Positions 39,983 through 47,932 of a DNA stretch of 52,597 bases are shown one piece after another. The stretch covers positions 1-52,597 of the forward strand of contig CAKTGM010000010.1 of assembly GCA_934561515.1 (NCBI GenBank), read 5' to 3'. Position 1 is the stretch's first letter. Every line of letters starts with the position of its first letter. Under the pieces are notes generated by a model. The model saw nothing but the letters and a program-made list of their open reading frames with translations. It searched no databases and was not told where the DNA came from. This DNA comes from an uncultured Oscillospiraceae bacterium. Lineage in GTDB: Bacteria > Bacillota > Clostridia > Oscillospirales > Oscillospiraceae. The translations under genes were made by a program, and so were the position numbers.

Positions 39983-40012
39983 CGCTCATTCTCCTGCAAA
40001 GTGTTCTCTTTT

Positions 40013-40480
40013 TTACTTGGTCTGGCGCTGCTTCTGCATCTCTTCGATCTCGCCGCACAGCTCAGCGGCGGACTCGTTTTCGCGCATCACGATGAGCACC
40101 GTATCGTCGCCGGCCACGGTGCCGACCTTGGACGAAACGTCCATACCGTCAAAGGCTGCGCCCGCCGCAGGGCCGAGGCCCGGCATCGTCTTGATGAGCA
40201 CCAGATTCTGCGCGCAGTCGACCGAAATGATGCTCTCGCGCAGGATCGTCTGCAAGCGATCGGCAAGGTTGAGCTTCACCTTCTGCGCAGACACGGCATA
40301 GCGATACGTGCCGCTGCCGGTCGGCTCCTTGATCAGATGCAGCTGCTTGATATCGCGGGAGATCGTCGCCTGTGTGCAGGAAATGCCCTCCTGACGCAGA
40401 CTGTCGATCAACTGCTCCTGCGTTTCGATCGCCGAGGCGGCGATGATCGCAAGGATCTTCTCCTGTCTCTCATTCTTCAT
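40013..40480 (-). CDS. argR: Arginine repressor ArgR/AhrC
   Basis: 155 residues. An N-terminal winged helix (recognition helix in SCTQATISRDIKQL) and a C-terminal arginine-binding domain with GTVAGDDTVLIV, whose paired Asp residues bind arginine. It represses arginine synthesis and activates catabolism. It overlaps the end of nadK by 11 bases. Confidence 0.95.
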   Translation of the reverse strand: MKNERQEKILAIIAASAIETQEQLIDSLRQEGISCTQATISRDIKQLHLIKEPTGSGTYRYAVSAQKVKLNLADRLQTILRESIISVDCAQNLVLIKTMPGLGPAAGAAFDGMDVSSKVGTVAGDDTVLIVMRENESAAELCGEIEEMQKQRQTK

Positions 40481-41351
40481 TGCTGAATCCTCCCATCAAC
40501 ATTTTCTTTTGTAAAATTTCGCAAAAGCTTCGTTTGGTCAGCCGGACCAGTTTGGTATCGTATTTGGAGCGGCGCACCTCCACGCAGTCTCCGCTGCGCA
40601 GGGAAAAGGCGCGGCCGCCGTCCACGCTCAAAAGCACGGGCTTGTAGCTGTTTTTCTCCGTCTGCACGGTGATGACGCGCTCGGGCGAGAGCACATAGGA
40701 GTTGGCGTGTATGCTGTGGGCGCAGATGGGCGAAACGATGAAGTTGCGCGCCGTCGGCTCCACGACCGGCCCGCCCGCCGAGAGCGAGTACGCCGTCGAC
40801 CCGGTGGGGCTTGCGACGATGACGCCGTCGCCCGCAAGGTCCATGAGCTTGCCCTGCTCGGTGAATACCTTCAGCCGAATCACGCGCGAGACGTTGCCGC
40901 GCGCGATGAGCGCCTCGTTGAGCGCAAGGTTTGAGTAGATCACGCGCCCGTCGCGCAGCACGTTCACATCGAGCATCATGCGGCTTTCCACGTCGTACTT
41001 CCCGTCGCAGAGGTCGCGCAGGCGCGCGAGGTCGCGGCTCTCAAGCTCGGCCATGAAGCCGAGGCTGCCGAGGTTCACGCCCAGCACCGGAACATCCCGG
41101 TGCGCCGCCGTCTTGGAAAGATGGAGGATCGTCCCGTCGCCGCCGAAGGCGACGATCAGATCCGCCCCGCGCAGCTCCTGCTGCAGCGGCTCGATCGTCA
41201 GCCCGAAGCCCTCGGGCTTTTCCTGGTTGCGGAACGGCAGGCACACCACATTCGGGCATCCCGCCTCGTCAAGCACGCGCTTGGCTTCCTTGGCGACGCG
41301 CAGCTGCGCATCGCGGTAGGGATTGGGGCACAAGATGACCTTTTTCAGCAT
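40470..41351 (-). CDS. nadK: NAD kinase
   Basis: 293 residues. The GGDGT motif (FGGDGTILHL), the NE-A segment (LNEALIARG) and SPTGSTAYSLSAGGP are all present. It phosphorylates NAD to NADP. ATG 41351 lies in the end of tlyA (7-base overlap) and has GGAGG upstream. Confidence 0.95.
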   Translation of the reverse strand: MLKKVILCPNPYRDAQLRVAKEAKRVLDEAGCPNVVCLPFRNQEKPEGFGLTIEPLQQELRGADLIVAFGGDGTILHLSKTAAHRDVPVLGVNLGSLGFMAELESRDLARLRDLCDGKYDVESRMMLDVNVLRDGRVIYSNLALNEALIARGNVSRVIRLKVFTEQGKLMDLAGDGVIVASPTGSTAYSLSAGGPVVEPTARNFIVSPICAHSIHANSYVLSPERVITVQTEKNSYKPVLLSVDGGRAFSLRSGDCVEVRRSKYDTKLVRLTKRSFCEILQKKMLMGGFSNEE

Positions 41352-42169
41352 CCCGCCCCCTCCTTCCCATGGTCGAGCGCCGCGTGCGACTGCTCGACAA
41401 GGCCTTTCAGGTCGAAGGTCTTCTCCTCCCACTCGCCGCTTTCAAGGTAGCCGAGGTATTCGATGTTCCCCTCGGGCCCGCGAATGGGCGAGAATGTAAT
41501 ATCAAGCACTGTAAAGCCAGATTCCTTTGCATGGTTCAGGAAGTGCTCCAGCACCTCCAGATGCACCGCCGGGTCGCGGACAACGCCCTTTTTCCCGACC
41601 TTTTCGCGCCCCGCTTCAAACTGGGGCTTGATGAGGCAGGCGACGTGTCCGCCCGCTTTCAGCACGCGGTGCACCGCGGGCAAAATGAGCTTGAGCGAGA
41701 TGAAGGAAACGTCGATGCTCGCAAAATCCAGCTCGTCGGGGATCTGCTCGTGGTCAAGATAGCGCGCGTTCGTGCGCTCCATGCACACCACGCGCTCGTC
41801 CGAGCGGAGCTTCCAGTCGAGCTGGCCGTAGCCAACATCGACCGAGTAGACCTTTACCGCACCGTTTTGCAGCATACAGTCGGTAAAGCCGCCGGTCGAA
41901 GCGCCGATGTCGGCGCAGATGCAGCCGTCGAGCTTGAGGCCGAAGGTCGTCATCGCCTTTTCCAGCTTGAGACCCCCGCGGCTGACATAGCGCAGCGTGC
42001 TGCCGCGCACCTCGATCTGCGCGTCGTTGGGGATGGCGGTGCCCGCCTTGTCCACGCGCTGCCCGTCCACAAAGACGAGACCGCTCATGATCATCGCCTG
42101 TGCGCGCTGGCGGGTCTGCTCCAATCCGCGCTCGACGAGCAGCACGTCCAATCTTGTCTTATTGCTCAT
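41345..42169 (-). CDS. tlyA: TlyA-family rRNA methyltransferase
   Basis: 274 residues. An S4 RNA-binding domain (2-65; LDVLLVERGLEQTRQRAQ) precedes an FtsJ-like methyltransferase with the SAM motif ADIGASTGGFTDC. TlyA proteins 2'-O-methylate rRNA; in Firmicutes the exact target and the hemolysin label are uncertain. It overlaps dxs by 4 bases. Confidence 0.93.
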   Translation of the reverse strand: MSNKTRLDVLLVERGLEQTRQRAQAMIMSGLVFVDGQRVDKAGTAIPNDAQIEVRGSTLRYVSRGGLKLEKAMTTFGLKLDGCICADIGASTGGFTDCMLQNGAVKVYSVDVGYGQLDWKLRSDERVVCMERTNARYLDHEQIPDELDFASIDVSFISLKLILPAVHRVLKAGGHVACLIKPQFEAGREKVGKKGVVRDPAVHLEVLEHFLNHAKESGFTVLDITFSPIRGPEGNIEYLGYLESGEWEEKTFDLKGLVEQSHAALDHGKEGAGC

Positions 42170-44013
42170 TGCAGCACCTCCGCAGCTTTATTCGCAAGCG
42201 ACTCCGCGTCCAGTCCAAATTCACGCTGCAATTCCCCGACCGTTCCCTGCGCAGGGAACATCTTGCCGAGATTGCACAGCTCCAGTCGTTCCGGCGCGAT
42301 GCGGTTCCATTCGAGGATGGCTGCCATGCGCTGGCCCATACAGCCAACGCCCGCGCATTCCTCCGCCACCAGCAGCGCCCTCGTCCTGCCGACGATCTCG
42401 CGCATATCGCGGTCATAAAGCGGCGAGATGGCGTTGATCTTCACAACGCGCGCCGAGATCCCCCGCTCTTCAAGAAGCTCCGCCGCCTCGAGCACGTTGT
42501 TGATCATCGTGCCGTAGGCGCAGAGGGTGAGGTCCGTCCCCTCGCGCAATTCAACGAGGTTCTGCCGCCCGCTGTCGGCCCTGTATGCCCCCTCGCCGCC
42601 GCGCGGATAGCGGATGGCGACAGGGCCCTTGATCTCATTCACCGCGCGGTCGAGCATCGTGCGCAGCTCTGCAAAGTTCGACGGGCAGAGCACCGTCATA
42701 TTCGGGATCTCCGAGAGGAAGGCCGCATCAAAAATGCCGTGGTGCGTCTCCCCGTCCGCCCCGACCATGCCCGCGCGGTCTACCGCGAAGACCACGTGCA
42801 GGTTCAAAAGCGCCGCATCGTGGATGATCTGGTCGTAGGCGCGCTGCAAAAAGCTCGAATAGATCGCAACGACCGGCGTGAGCCCCTGCTTGGCCATGCC
42901 CGCCGCCATCGCCACGGCATGACCCTCGGCGATGCCAACGTCGAAAAAGCGGTCGGGATACTGCTCGGAAAAATCATGCAGGCCCGTCCCGTCGCGCATC
43001 GCGGCGGTGATGGCGCAGATCGTTTCATTCTCCTGTGCCAGCCTGCACAGCTCCGAACCGAAGACGGCGGAAAAGTCCGGCGCCTTCTCACGCGGCACGC
43101 CCATGCGCGGGTCAAACTTGCCGACGCCGTGATAGCGCTCCGGCTCGCGCTCAGCAGGAAGATAGCCCCTGCCCTTCTTCGTGTGTACGTGCACGAGCAC
43201 AGGGCAGTTGAGCTGCTTCGCCCACCTGAGCGTGTTGGTGAGCTGTCCCACATCGTGCCCGTTCACGGGGCCAAGGTAGGTAAAGCCCATGTCCTCAAAC
43301 ATCGTCGAGTTCGGCAGCAGCGCCTTTTTGACGTTCGTTTTGAGGTGATGGTTGAAATCATACACCGCGCGGCCGACGGCATTGCGGTCGAGCACATCGC
43401 GGTATGCCTTTTTGAATTCATAATAGGCGGGCTTCGAGCGCAGCAGGCCCAGATGCTCGCTCACCGCGCCGACGTTGCCGTCAATGGACATCCCGTTGTC
43501 GTTCAGGATGACGATCAGCGGCTCGCCGCTCGCGCCCGCGTTGTTCAGCCCCTCGTAGGCCAGGCCGCCGGAGAGCGCGCCGTCGCCGATGAGCGCGAGC
43601 ACAGAGTAATCCTGATGCTGCAAGGTCCGTGCCCGCGCCATACCGAGCGCAACGGACACGGAGTTTGAAGCGTGCCCCGCGATGAAGGCGTCATGCTCGC
43701 TCTCGTGCGGCTTGGGAAAGCCCGAGAGTCCCTTATACTGGCGCAGCGTCGGGAATTGCTCGCGCCGCCCGGTCAGAATTTTATGCGGGTAGCACTGGTG
43801 TCCCACGTCGAAAATGAGCCGGTCGCGCGAAGTGTCGAACACGCGGTGGATGGCCACCGTCAGTTCGACCGCGCCGAGGTTCGAGGCGAGATGCCCGCCC
43901 GTTTTTGAAACATTTTTCAGCAAAAATTCACGCAGCTCTGTACAAAGAAGCTGCGTTTGCGGTTCATTCAGGGTTTTGATATCGTCTGGATCATGGATCG
44001 TTTCAAGAATCAA
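42166..44013 (-). CDS. dxs: 1-deoxy-D-xylulose-5-phosphate synthase
   Basis: 615 residues. TPP motif GDGALSGGLAYEGLNNAG, the early GHQCYPHKILTGR and the Pyr-domain signature DRAGMVGADGETHHG. It starts the MEP isoprenoid pathway. It follows oapA by 15 bases, matching the known link of OLE RNA loci with isoprenoid genes. Confidence 0.97.
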   Translation of the reverse strand: MILETIHDPDDIKTLNEPQTQLLCTELREFLLKNVSKTGGHLASNLGAVELTVAIHRVFDTSRDRLIFDVGHQCYPHKILTGRREQFPTLRQYKGLSGFPKPHESEHDAFIAGHASNSVSVALGMARARTLQHQDYSVLALIGDGALSGGLAYEGLNNAGASGEPLIVILNDNGMSIDGNVGAVSEHLGLLRSKPAYYEFKKAYRDVLDRNAVGRAVYDFNHHLKTNVKKALLPNSTMFEDMGFTYLGPVNGHDVGQLTNTLRWAKQLNCPVLVHVHTKKGRGYLPAEREPERYHGVGKFDPRMGVPREKAPDFSAVFGSELCRLAQENETICAITAAMRDGTGLHDFSEQYPDRFFDVGIAEGHAVAMAAGMAKQGLTPVVAIYSSFLQRAYDQIIHDAALLNLHVVFAVDRAGMVGADGETHHGIFDAAFLSEIPNMTVLCPSNFAELRTMLDRAVNEIKGPVAIRYPRGGEGAYRADSGRQNLVELREGTDLTLCAYGTMINNVLEAAELLEERGISARVVKINAISPLYDRDMREIVGRTRALLVAEECAGVGCMGQRMAAILEWNRIAPERLELCNLGKMFPAQGTVGELQREFGLDAESLANKAAEVLQ

Positions 44014-44028
44014 AGCTATTGTCCTTCT

Positions 44029-44595
44029 TTATCTGCCAAGGTGCAGCACCGACAGCAGCCTTGCCGCCAGGTAGATGACATCCTTGCTTTTTTTCATTGC
44101 GATTTTTTTACCGATGGCCTTGCCGCCGATGGTCAGGCCCGAGATGAGCGCCGTCACCACGGTGGATACGACGATGCTGCGCCAGCCGAAGCTCTGCTGT
44201 AACAGCACGACGATGACCGTCGCGGTCGAGCCGCTGACGATGCCGCAGATATCGCCGACCACGTCGTTGCAGAACGAGGCGACCTTCTCCGCGTTGCGGA
44301 TGAGGTTCAGCGCCTCCTTCGCGCCCTTGACGCGGTGCGCCGCCATCGAGTTGAACGGCTTGGGGTTCGCCGCCGTCACGGCGACACCGATGATGTCGAA
44401 CAGAATGCCGAGCAGGATGAACAGCAGCAGCGTGAGCGTTGCAAGCACATAGCCCGCATCCTCGAGCACCGCGCCGGAGCACAGGCTCATCGCGGCGGAG
44501 AGGGACACGGCGATCAAAAACACACGGATGACCCAGCGCGTATGGCTCGGCGTCTTGTCCGTTTTCTTAGGCTTTCGGTCTTCTTCGTTTTCCAC
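44029..44595 (-). CDS. oapA: OLE-associated membrane protein OapA
   Basis: 188 residues. Four predicted transmembrane helices (about 21-43, 48-74, 114-133 and 140-157) with a lysine-rich N-terminus and a basic loop. A DxxxD motif is present (D111-VVG-D115, preceded by Asn), as well as FDIIGVAVTAANPKPF, which recalls CNNM/CorC magnesium proteins. Such features, and the position between a large conserved-looking RNA and dxs, fit OapA, which binds OLE RNA and places it at the membrane. The start is GTG 44595 with GGAG 11 bases upstream. Identification rests on context plus resemblance, as no search was run. Confidence 0.85.
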   Translation of the reverse strand: MENEEDRKPKKTDKTPSHTRWVIRVFLIAVSLSAAMSLCSGAVLEDAGYVLATLTLLLFILLGILFDIIGVAVTAANPKPFNSMAAHRVKGAKEALNLIRNAEKVASFCNDVVGDICGIVSGSTATVIVVLLQQSFGWRSIVVSTVVTALISGLTIGGKAIGKKIAMKKSKDVIYLAARLLSVLHLGR

Positions 44596-44639
44596 GTTTC
44601 TCTTATCTCCGTCAAAGTTGTTTTTTAGATGTGCTAATC

Positions 44640-45283
44640 AGCGGCAGCAGCAAAAGGTAATCCTGCGGCATAGGTCGGGTTGGCTTTCCCCGCGGCGCAC
44701 CTCCCGTTGCCGATAGAGGCGGTTCCCCTTTAAGCGCCGCACCCCGTTGTCACCATACGAGGTACCCGATTGCCACTAAGTCCGCACTGTAACCCTCTTG
44801 CTGCCCTTGCGACAGCCTAGGTGATTTCCACCCCGGAGTCAAGCCGTTTCTTATCCTCTTTTGCAGGAAAAATTTCAAGGAGCGATCGCACTTTCCTCTT
44901 GGCCAGAGGTCCGTGCGTTGTTCTCCTATCCGAATTCCCCACGCAAGGCAGGCTACACTGCACACAGCGTTCGCGGCACGAAGGCCGGGTAGCACCGCAA
45001 TGCAGGTTCATATCCTGTCCCGTACCGAAGTCGATACCCGAAGTGGGAGTCCGCTTCGGCACAGCAGCAGGTCTCCGCAGAAACAGGGTCGGTTCCCCTA
45101 TGCCATTAGGGGTCGCCCGGAGTCCGCAGGCGCAGCTCTCGCTTTTGCCTCCCTTCAGCACCCACCCCAAACTGGGCGTAAGAAGCAGGCACCAAAGGCT
45201 TCACAGTTGTGCCCTTTAAAGGATTTTTAGGCCCTTCTTAGGAAACGGCAGATCCGACTAGGATACTGCGCCGCTGTTTAGCA
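44640..45283 (-). ncRNA. OLE RNA (Ornate Large Extremophilic RNA)
   Basis: About 640 nt of GC-rich, ORF-poor sequence on the minus strand, starting near 45283 behind a consensus promoter and ending near 44640, before the oapA ribosome binding site. Many local helices can form, e.g. CCCCTA/TAGGGG with an ATGGCA loop (about 45093-45110) and CCGAAG/CTTCGG pairs near 45030-45059. Known OLE RNAs are about 600 nt, lie directly upstream of oapA and sit in isoprenoid or recN/argR neighbourhoods, exactly as here. I have not aligned it to the published consensus; the 3' end is approximate. Known role: an RNP at the membrane linked to stress and magnesium homeostasis. Confidence 0.85.
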
Positions 45284-45289
45284 GGGTTT

Positions 45290-45318
45290 ATTATACACCA
45301 GTCAAAATGAATATGCAA
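45290..45318 (-). promoter_or_regulatory. sigma-A promoter of the OLE RNA operon
   Basis: On the minus strand TTGCAT (45318-45313), 17-bp spacer, TATAAT (45295-45290). It is the only good promoter between tsf and dxs. Confidence 0.87.
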
Positions 45319-45404
45319 GGTATTCAGAATAATATCCACATTAGAAAATTGTTAAATTTTTATTTCCAAAGAATTTTGTCCGTCATATATGTACAAGTGC
45401 GTGC

Positions 45405-45439
45405 AAAAAAGAGGCCTGACGAATGTCAGACCTCTTTTT
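45405..45439. terminator. Bidirectional terminator after tsf
   Basis: AAAAAGAGGTCTGAC pairs with GTCAGGCCTCTTTTT (one mismatch) around ATTC; T-runs on both strands. Confidence 0.92.
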
Positions 45440-45462
45440 GAGCAAATTTACAGACGGGAAGC

Positions 45463-46380
45463 TTACTTCTTGCCGCCGACCATGGAAGCGATCTCAGCCG
45501 CAAAGTCTTCCTGCTTCTTCTCGATGCCCTCGCCCTTCTCGAAGCGAACAGCGGTGTTGAAGCTGACCTTGCCGCCCAGCGTCTTGGCAGCGTTGTTCAT
45601 ATACTGCTCGACAGAGACGTCGCCGTCCTTGACGAAGGCCTGCTGGAGCAGGCAGTTCTCGGCATAGAACTTGTTGAGCTTGCCCATGACGATCTTCTCC
45701 TTGACCTGCTCGGGCTTGCCGGCCATCTTCGGGTCGTTGGCCATCTGGCCGAGGAGGACTTCCTTCTCCTCGTCGAGAACGTCCTGCGTGACCTGGCTCT
45801 TGTCCCAGAAGCGGGGGTTGAGCGCGGCGATCTGCATGGCGATGTCCTTGCCGATCTCGGTGGCGTCGCAGCCCTCGACGGTCAGGTTGACGATAACGCC
45901 GATCTTGCCCTTCATGTGGACATAGGGGACGGAGAAGCCGTCGGCAATGCGGGCAAAGCGGCGGATGCTCATGTTCTCGCGGATGGCGAGGAAGAGCTCG
46001 TCCTTCGCGTCCTTAACGGTGCCGTTGCCGGTGACCCAGGGGCAGCCCATGAGCGCGTCGACGTCGGCGGGGTTCTCCTTGGCGACGACCTCGGCCACGC
46101 CCTTGACGAAGTTGTTGAACGGCTCGCCGTTGGCGACGAAGTCGGTCTCGCAGTTGACCTCGACCACAACGCCGACACCATCGATGACGGCGGCGTAAGC
46201 CATACCCTCAGCAGCCACGCGGCTGGCCTTCTTCGCCTGGGAGGCGAGGCCCTTCTCGCGCAGGAGCATGATGGCCTTTTCCATGTCGCCCTCGCACTCG
46301 ATGAGGGCCTTCTTGCAGTCCATCAGGCCGCAGCCGGTGGCCTGACGGAGCTCATTAACAACAGCAGCAGTGATAGCCAT
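45463..46380 (-). CDS. tsf: Translation elongation factor Ts
   Basis: 305 residues. The N-terminal UBA-like domain (VNELRQATGCGLMDCKKAL) and the TDFV motif (CETDFVANGEPF) that contacts EF-Tu are present, with the two core domains following. It recycles EF-Tu-GDP. It is downstream of rpsB, the standard pair. Confidence 0.97.
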   Translation of the reverse strand: MAITAAVVNELRQATGCGLMDCKKALIECEGDMEKAIMLLREKGLASQAKKASRVAAEGMAYAAVIDGVGVVVEVNCETDFVANGEPFNNFVKGVAEVVAKENPADVDALMGCPWVTGNGTVKDAKDELFLAIRENMSIRRFARIADGFSVPYVHMKGKIGVIVNLTVEGCDATEIGKDIAMQIAALNPRFWDKSQVTQDVLDEEKEVLLGQMANDPKMAGKPEQVKEKIVMGKLNKFYAENCLLQQAFVKDGDVSVEQYMNNAAKTLGGKVSFNTAVRFEKGEGIEKKQEDFAAEIASMVGGKK

Positions 46381-46420
46381 AGTGATATCCTCCTGAAAAT
46401 ATAGTGTGTAAAAAGTAAAG

Positions 46421-46447
46421 ACGGGGCGAGGCTTTGCCTCGCCCCGT
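46421..46447 (-). terminator. Hairpin between rpsB and tsf
   Basis: A 12-bp perfect stem (ACGGGGCGAGGC) with a 3-base loop, followed on the minus strand by CTTTACTTTTT. It probably attenuates rather than ends transcription, since no promoter for tsf was found in the 97-base gap. Confidence 0.65.
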
Positions 46448-46477
46448 AAGGTGTTTCTGGTCGTTCCGAGCGGAAAC

Positions 46478-47203
46478 TTAGGCCTGAGCCTCGCCCTCGG
46501 ACTTCTCCTCGGTCTCTTCGCCCTGCTTGCCCTCGATCATGGCGTTGGCCATCACGGAGGAGATGAGCTTGATGGCGCGGATGGCGTCATCGTTGCCGGG
46601 GATGGGGTAGTCGATCTCGTCGGGATCGCAGTTGGTATCGGCGATGGCGACAACGGGGATGCCGAGCTTGTGCGCCTCAGCAATGGCGTTGCGCTCCTTG
46701 CGGGTATCGACGATGAAGAGCGCGCCGGGGAGCTTCTTCATTTCCTTCACGCCGCCGAGGTACTTCTCGAGCTTTTCGATCTCGGCGAGGTGCTTCATGA
46801 CTTCCTTCTTGGGAAGCATATCGAAAGTGCCGTCAGCCTGCATGGTCTTGAGCTGGTTGAGACGGTCCACGCGGGTGCGCATGGTCTTGAAGTTGGTCAT
46901 CATACCGCCGAGCCAGCGGGCGTTGACATAGTAGCCGCCGCAGCGGGAAGCCTCTTCCTTGATGGCCTCCTGCGCCTGCTTCTTGGTGCCGACGAAGAGG
47001 ATGTTCTGGCCGCTCTCGGAGACGGAGCGAACGAAGTTGTAGGCTTCCTCGAGCTTCTTAACGGTCTTCTGCAGGTCGATGATGTAGATGCCGTTGCGCT
47101 CGGTGTAGATGTAGGGAGCCATTTTGGGGTTCCAGCGGCGGGTCTGGTGGCCAAAGTGGACGCCTGCTTCGAGCAGGGCTTTCATGGATACAACGTTTGC
47201 CAT
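46478..47203 (-). CDS. rpsB: 30S ribosomal protein S2
   Basis: 241 residues. Start VSMKALLEAGVHFGHQTRRWNP cut to its key GVHFGHQ and NPKM motifs; PGALFIVDTRKERNA and PGNDDAIRAIKLI complete the family pattern. A short acidic tail (GEETEEKSEGEAQA) is added. ATG 47203 follows AAAGGAGAAAC. Confidence 0.97.
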   Translation of the reverse strand: MANVVSMKALLEAGVHFGHQTRRWNPKMAPYIYTERNGIYIIDLQKTVKKLEEAYNFVRSVSESGQNILFVGTKKQAQEAIKEEASRCGGYYVNARWLGGMMTNFKTMRTRVDRLNQLKTMQADGTFDMLPKKEVMKHLAEIEKLEKYLGGVKEMKKLPGALFIVDTRKERNAIAEAHKLGIPVVAIADTNCDPDEIDYPIPGNDDAIRAIKLISSVMANAMIEGKQGEETEEKSEGEAQA

Positions 47204-47341
47204 GGTGGATAGTTTCTCCTTTGAATTTAGTTTTTACCTCTGGAGCCTTCATCCCTCCTGCCAACCTGATGGCACAGACAAGAAGTCCGGTCTCCATGCG
47301 GAATACCCGAGTATTATACCCGCAGCAAAGGAAAAAAGCAA
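47204..47341 (-). promoter_or_regulatory. Promoter and structured leader of rpsB
   Basis: On the minus strand TTGCTT (47341-47336), 17-bp spacer, TATAAT (47318-47313). The leader of about 100 nt can form TGGAG...CTCCA around an inner TGCC/GGCA hairpin. A leader of this kind could serve S2 autoregulation, but no known class was recognised. Confidence 0.7.
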
Positions 47342-47432
47342 GCATTTTTTTGAAAACCATCTTCTTTTTCTGTCCTTTTCGTGATTTTCCCGCTTCTGTA
47401 TCGAAAAGAAGCGTGTTTTCTAAAATTTCCTC

Positions 47433-47460
47433 TTGCAAATACGATGAATTCCCATATAAT
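47433..47460 (+). promoter_or_regulatory. Orphan plus-strand promoter antisense to ylmC
   Basis: TTGCAA (47433-47438), 16-bp spacer, TATAAT (47455-47460). The next plus-strand gene is gltS at 47933; a hairpin lies 20 bases after the predicted start of transcription. Confidence 0.55.
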
Positions 47461-47478
47461 ATATTGGGTCTAAAATTT

Positions 47479-47506
47479 GAGCGCCGTGTTTTTCACCACG
47501 GCGCTC
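47479..47506. terminator. Hairpin at the end of ylmC
   Basis: GAGCGCCGTG pairs with CACGGCGCTC. On the minus strand AAATTTT follows, giving a weak terminator. In the plus direction it would lie at the 5' end of any RNA from the promoter at 47433-47460. Confidence 0.65.
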
Positions 47507-47793
47507 TAAAGTCGCCGCCGCGCGCGGCGTTCCCGGTGCGGCGGCTCCTGACGCGGGAAGGGCTTGTCGATCAGGATGATGTCATCCCCGACCTGCCTGA
47601 TGCTCTCCCACGGGATGTAATACTCCTCGCCCCGGCCGAAGAGCCCGAAAAAGCGAAGCGGCCCCGGCACGATCAAGGCAGTCAGCTGCCCGTCGGGCAG
47701 TTTGCATTCTATGTCGCCCACATAGCCAAGGCGGCAGCCGTCGCAGATGTTGATCACTTCCTTGCAGCGGAAGTCGGCAAAGCGGCAGTTCAT
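47506..47793 (-). CDS. YlmC/YmxH-family sporulation protein
   Basis: 95 residues with a PRC-barrel-like fold (FRCKEVINICDGCRLGYVGDI and IPWESIRQVGDDIILID). The family is conserved in spore formers; function unclear. In Bacillus ylmC lies near sigG, as here, though gltS intervenes. The start ATG 47793 follows GGAGGGAC. The C-terminal extension is very Arg-rich (PPHRERRARRRL). Confidence 0.88.
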   Translation of the reverse strand: MNCRFADFRCKEVINICDGCRLGYVGDIECKLPDGQLTALIVPGPLRFFGLFGRGEEYYIPWESIRQVGDDIILIDKPFPRQEPPHRERRARRRL

Positions 47794-47875
47794 GCGCGTC
47801 CCTCCTGTTCCCTTCATTATATGGAGGAAGCAGGATGTCCTATCCCTTTCCCCCCCGCATCGCATCCCCCCTGCG

Positions 47876-47901
47876 TTCCCTCCGGGCTATGCCGGAGGGA
47901 A
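47876..47901. repeat. Inverted repeat upstream of gltS
   Basis: TTCCCTCCGG and CCGGAGGGAA flank GCTATG, 31 bases upstream of the gltS start. It may be an operator or an mRNA leader hairpin; no T-run follows in the plus direction. The gap 47794-47932 shows nothing else clear. Confidence 0.6.
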
Positions 47902-47932
47902 AAACATCTACTGACGGAGGTTTCCACACAAC

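Noticed and set aside
44750..45230. Several short ORFs (80-130 codons) on both strands inside the OLE RNA region
   Set aside because: They overlap each other, lack ribosome binding sites and resemble no family; the region reads as structured RNA.
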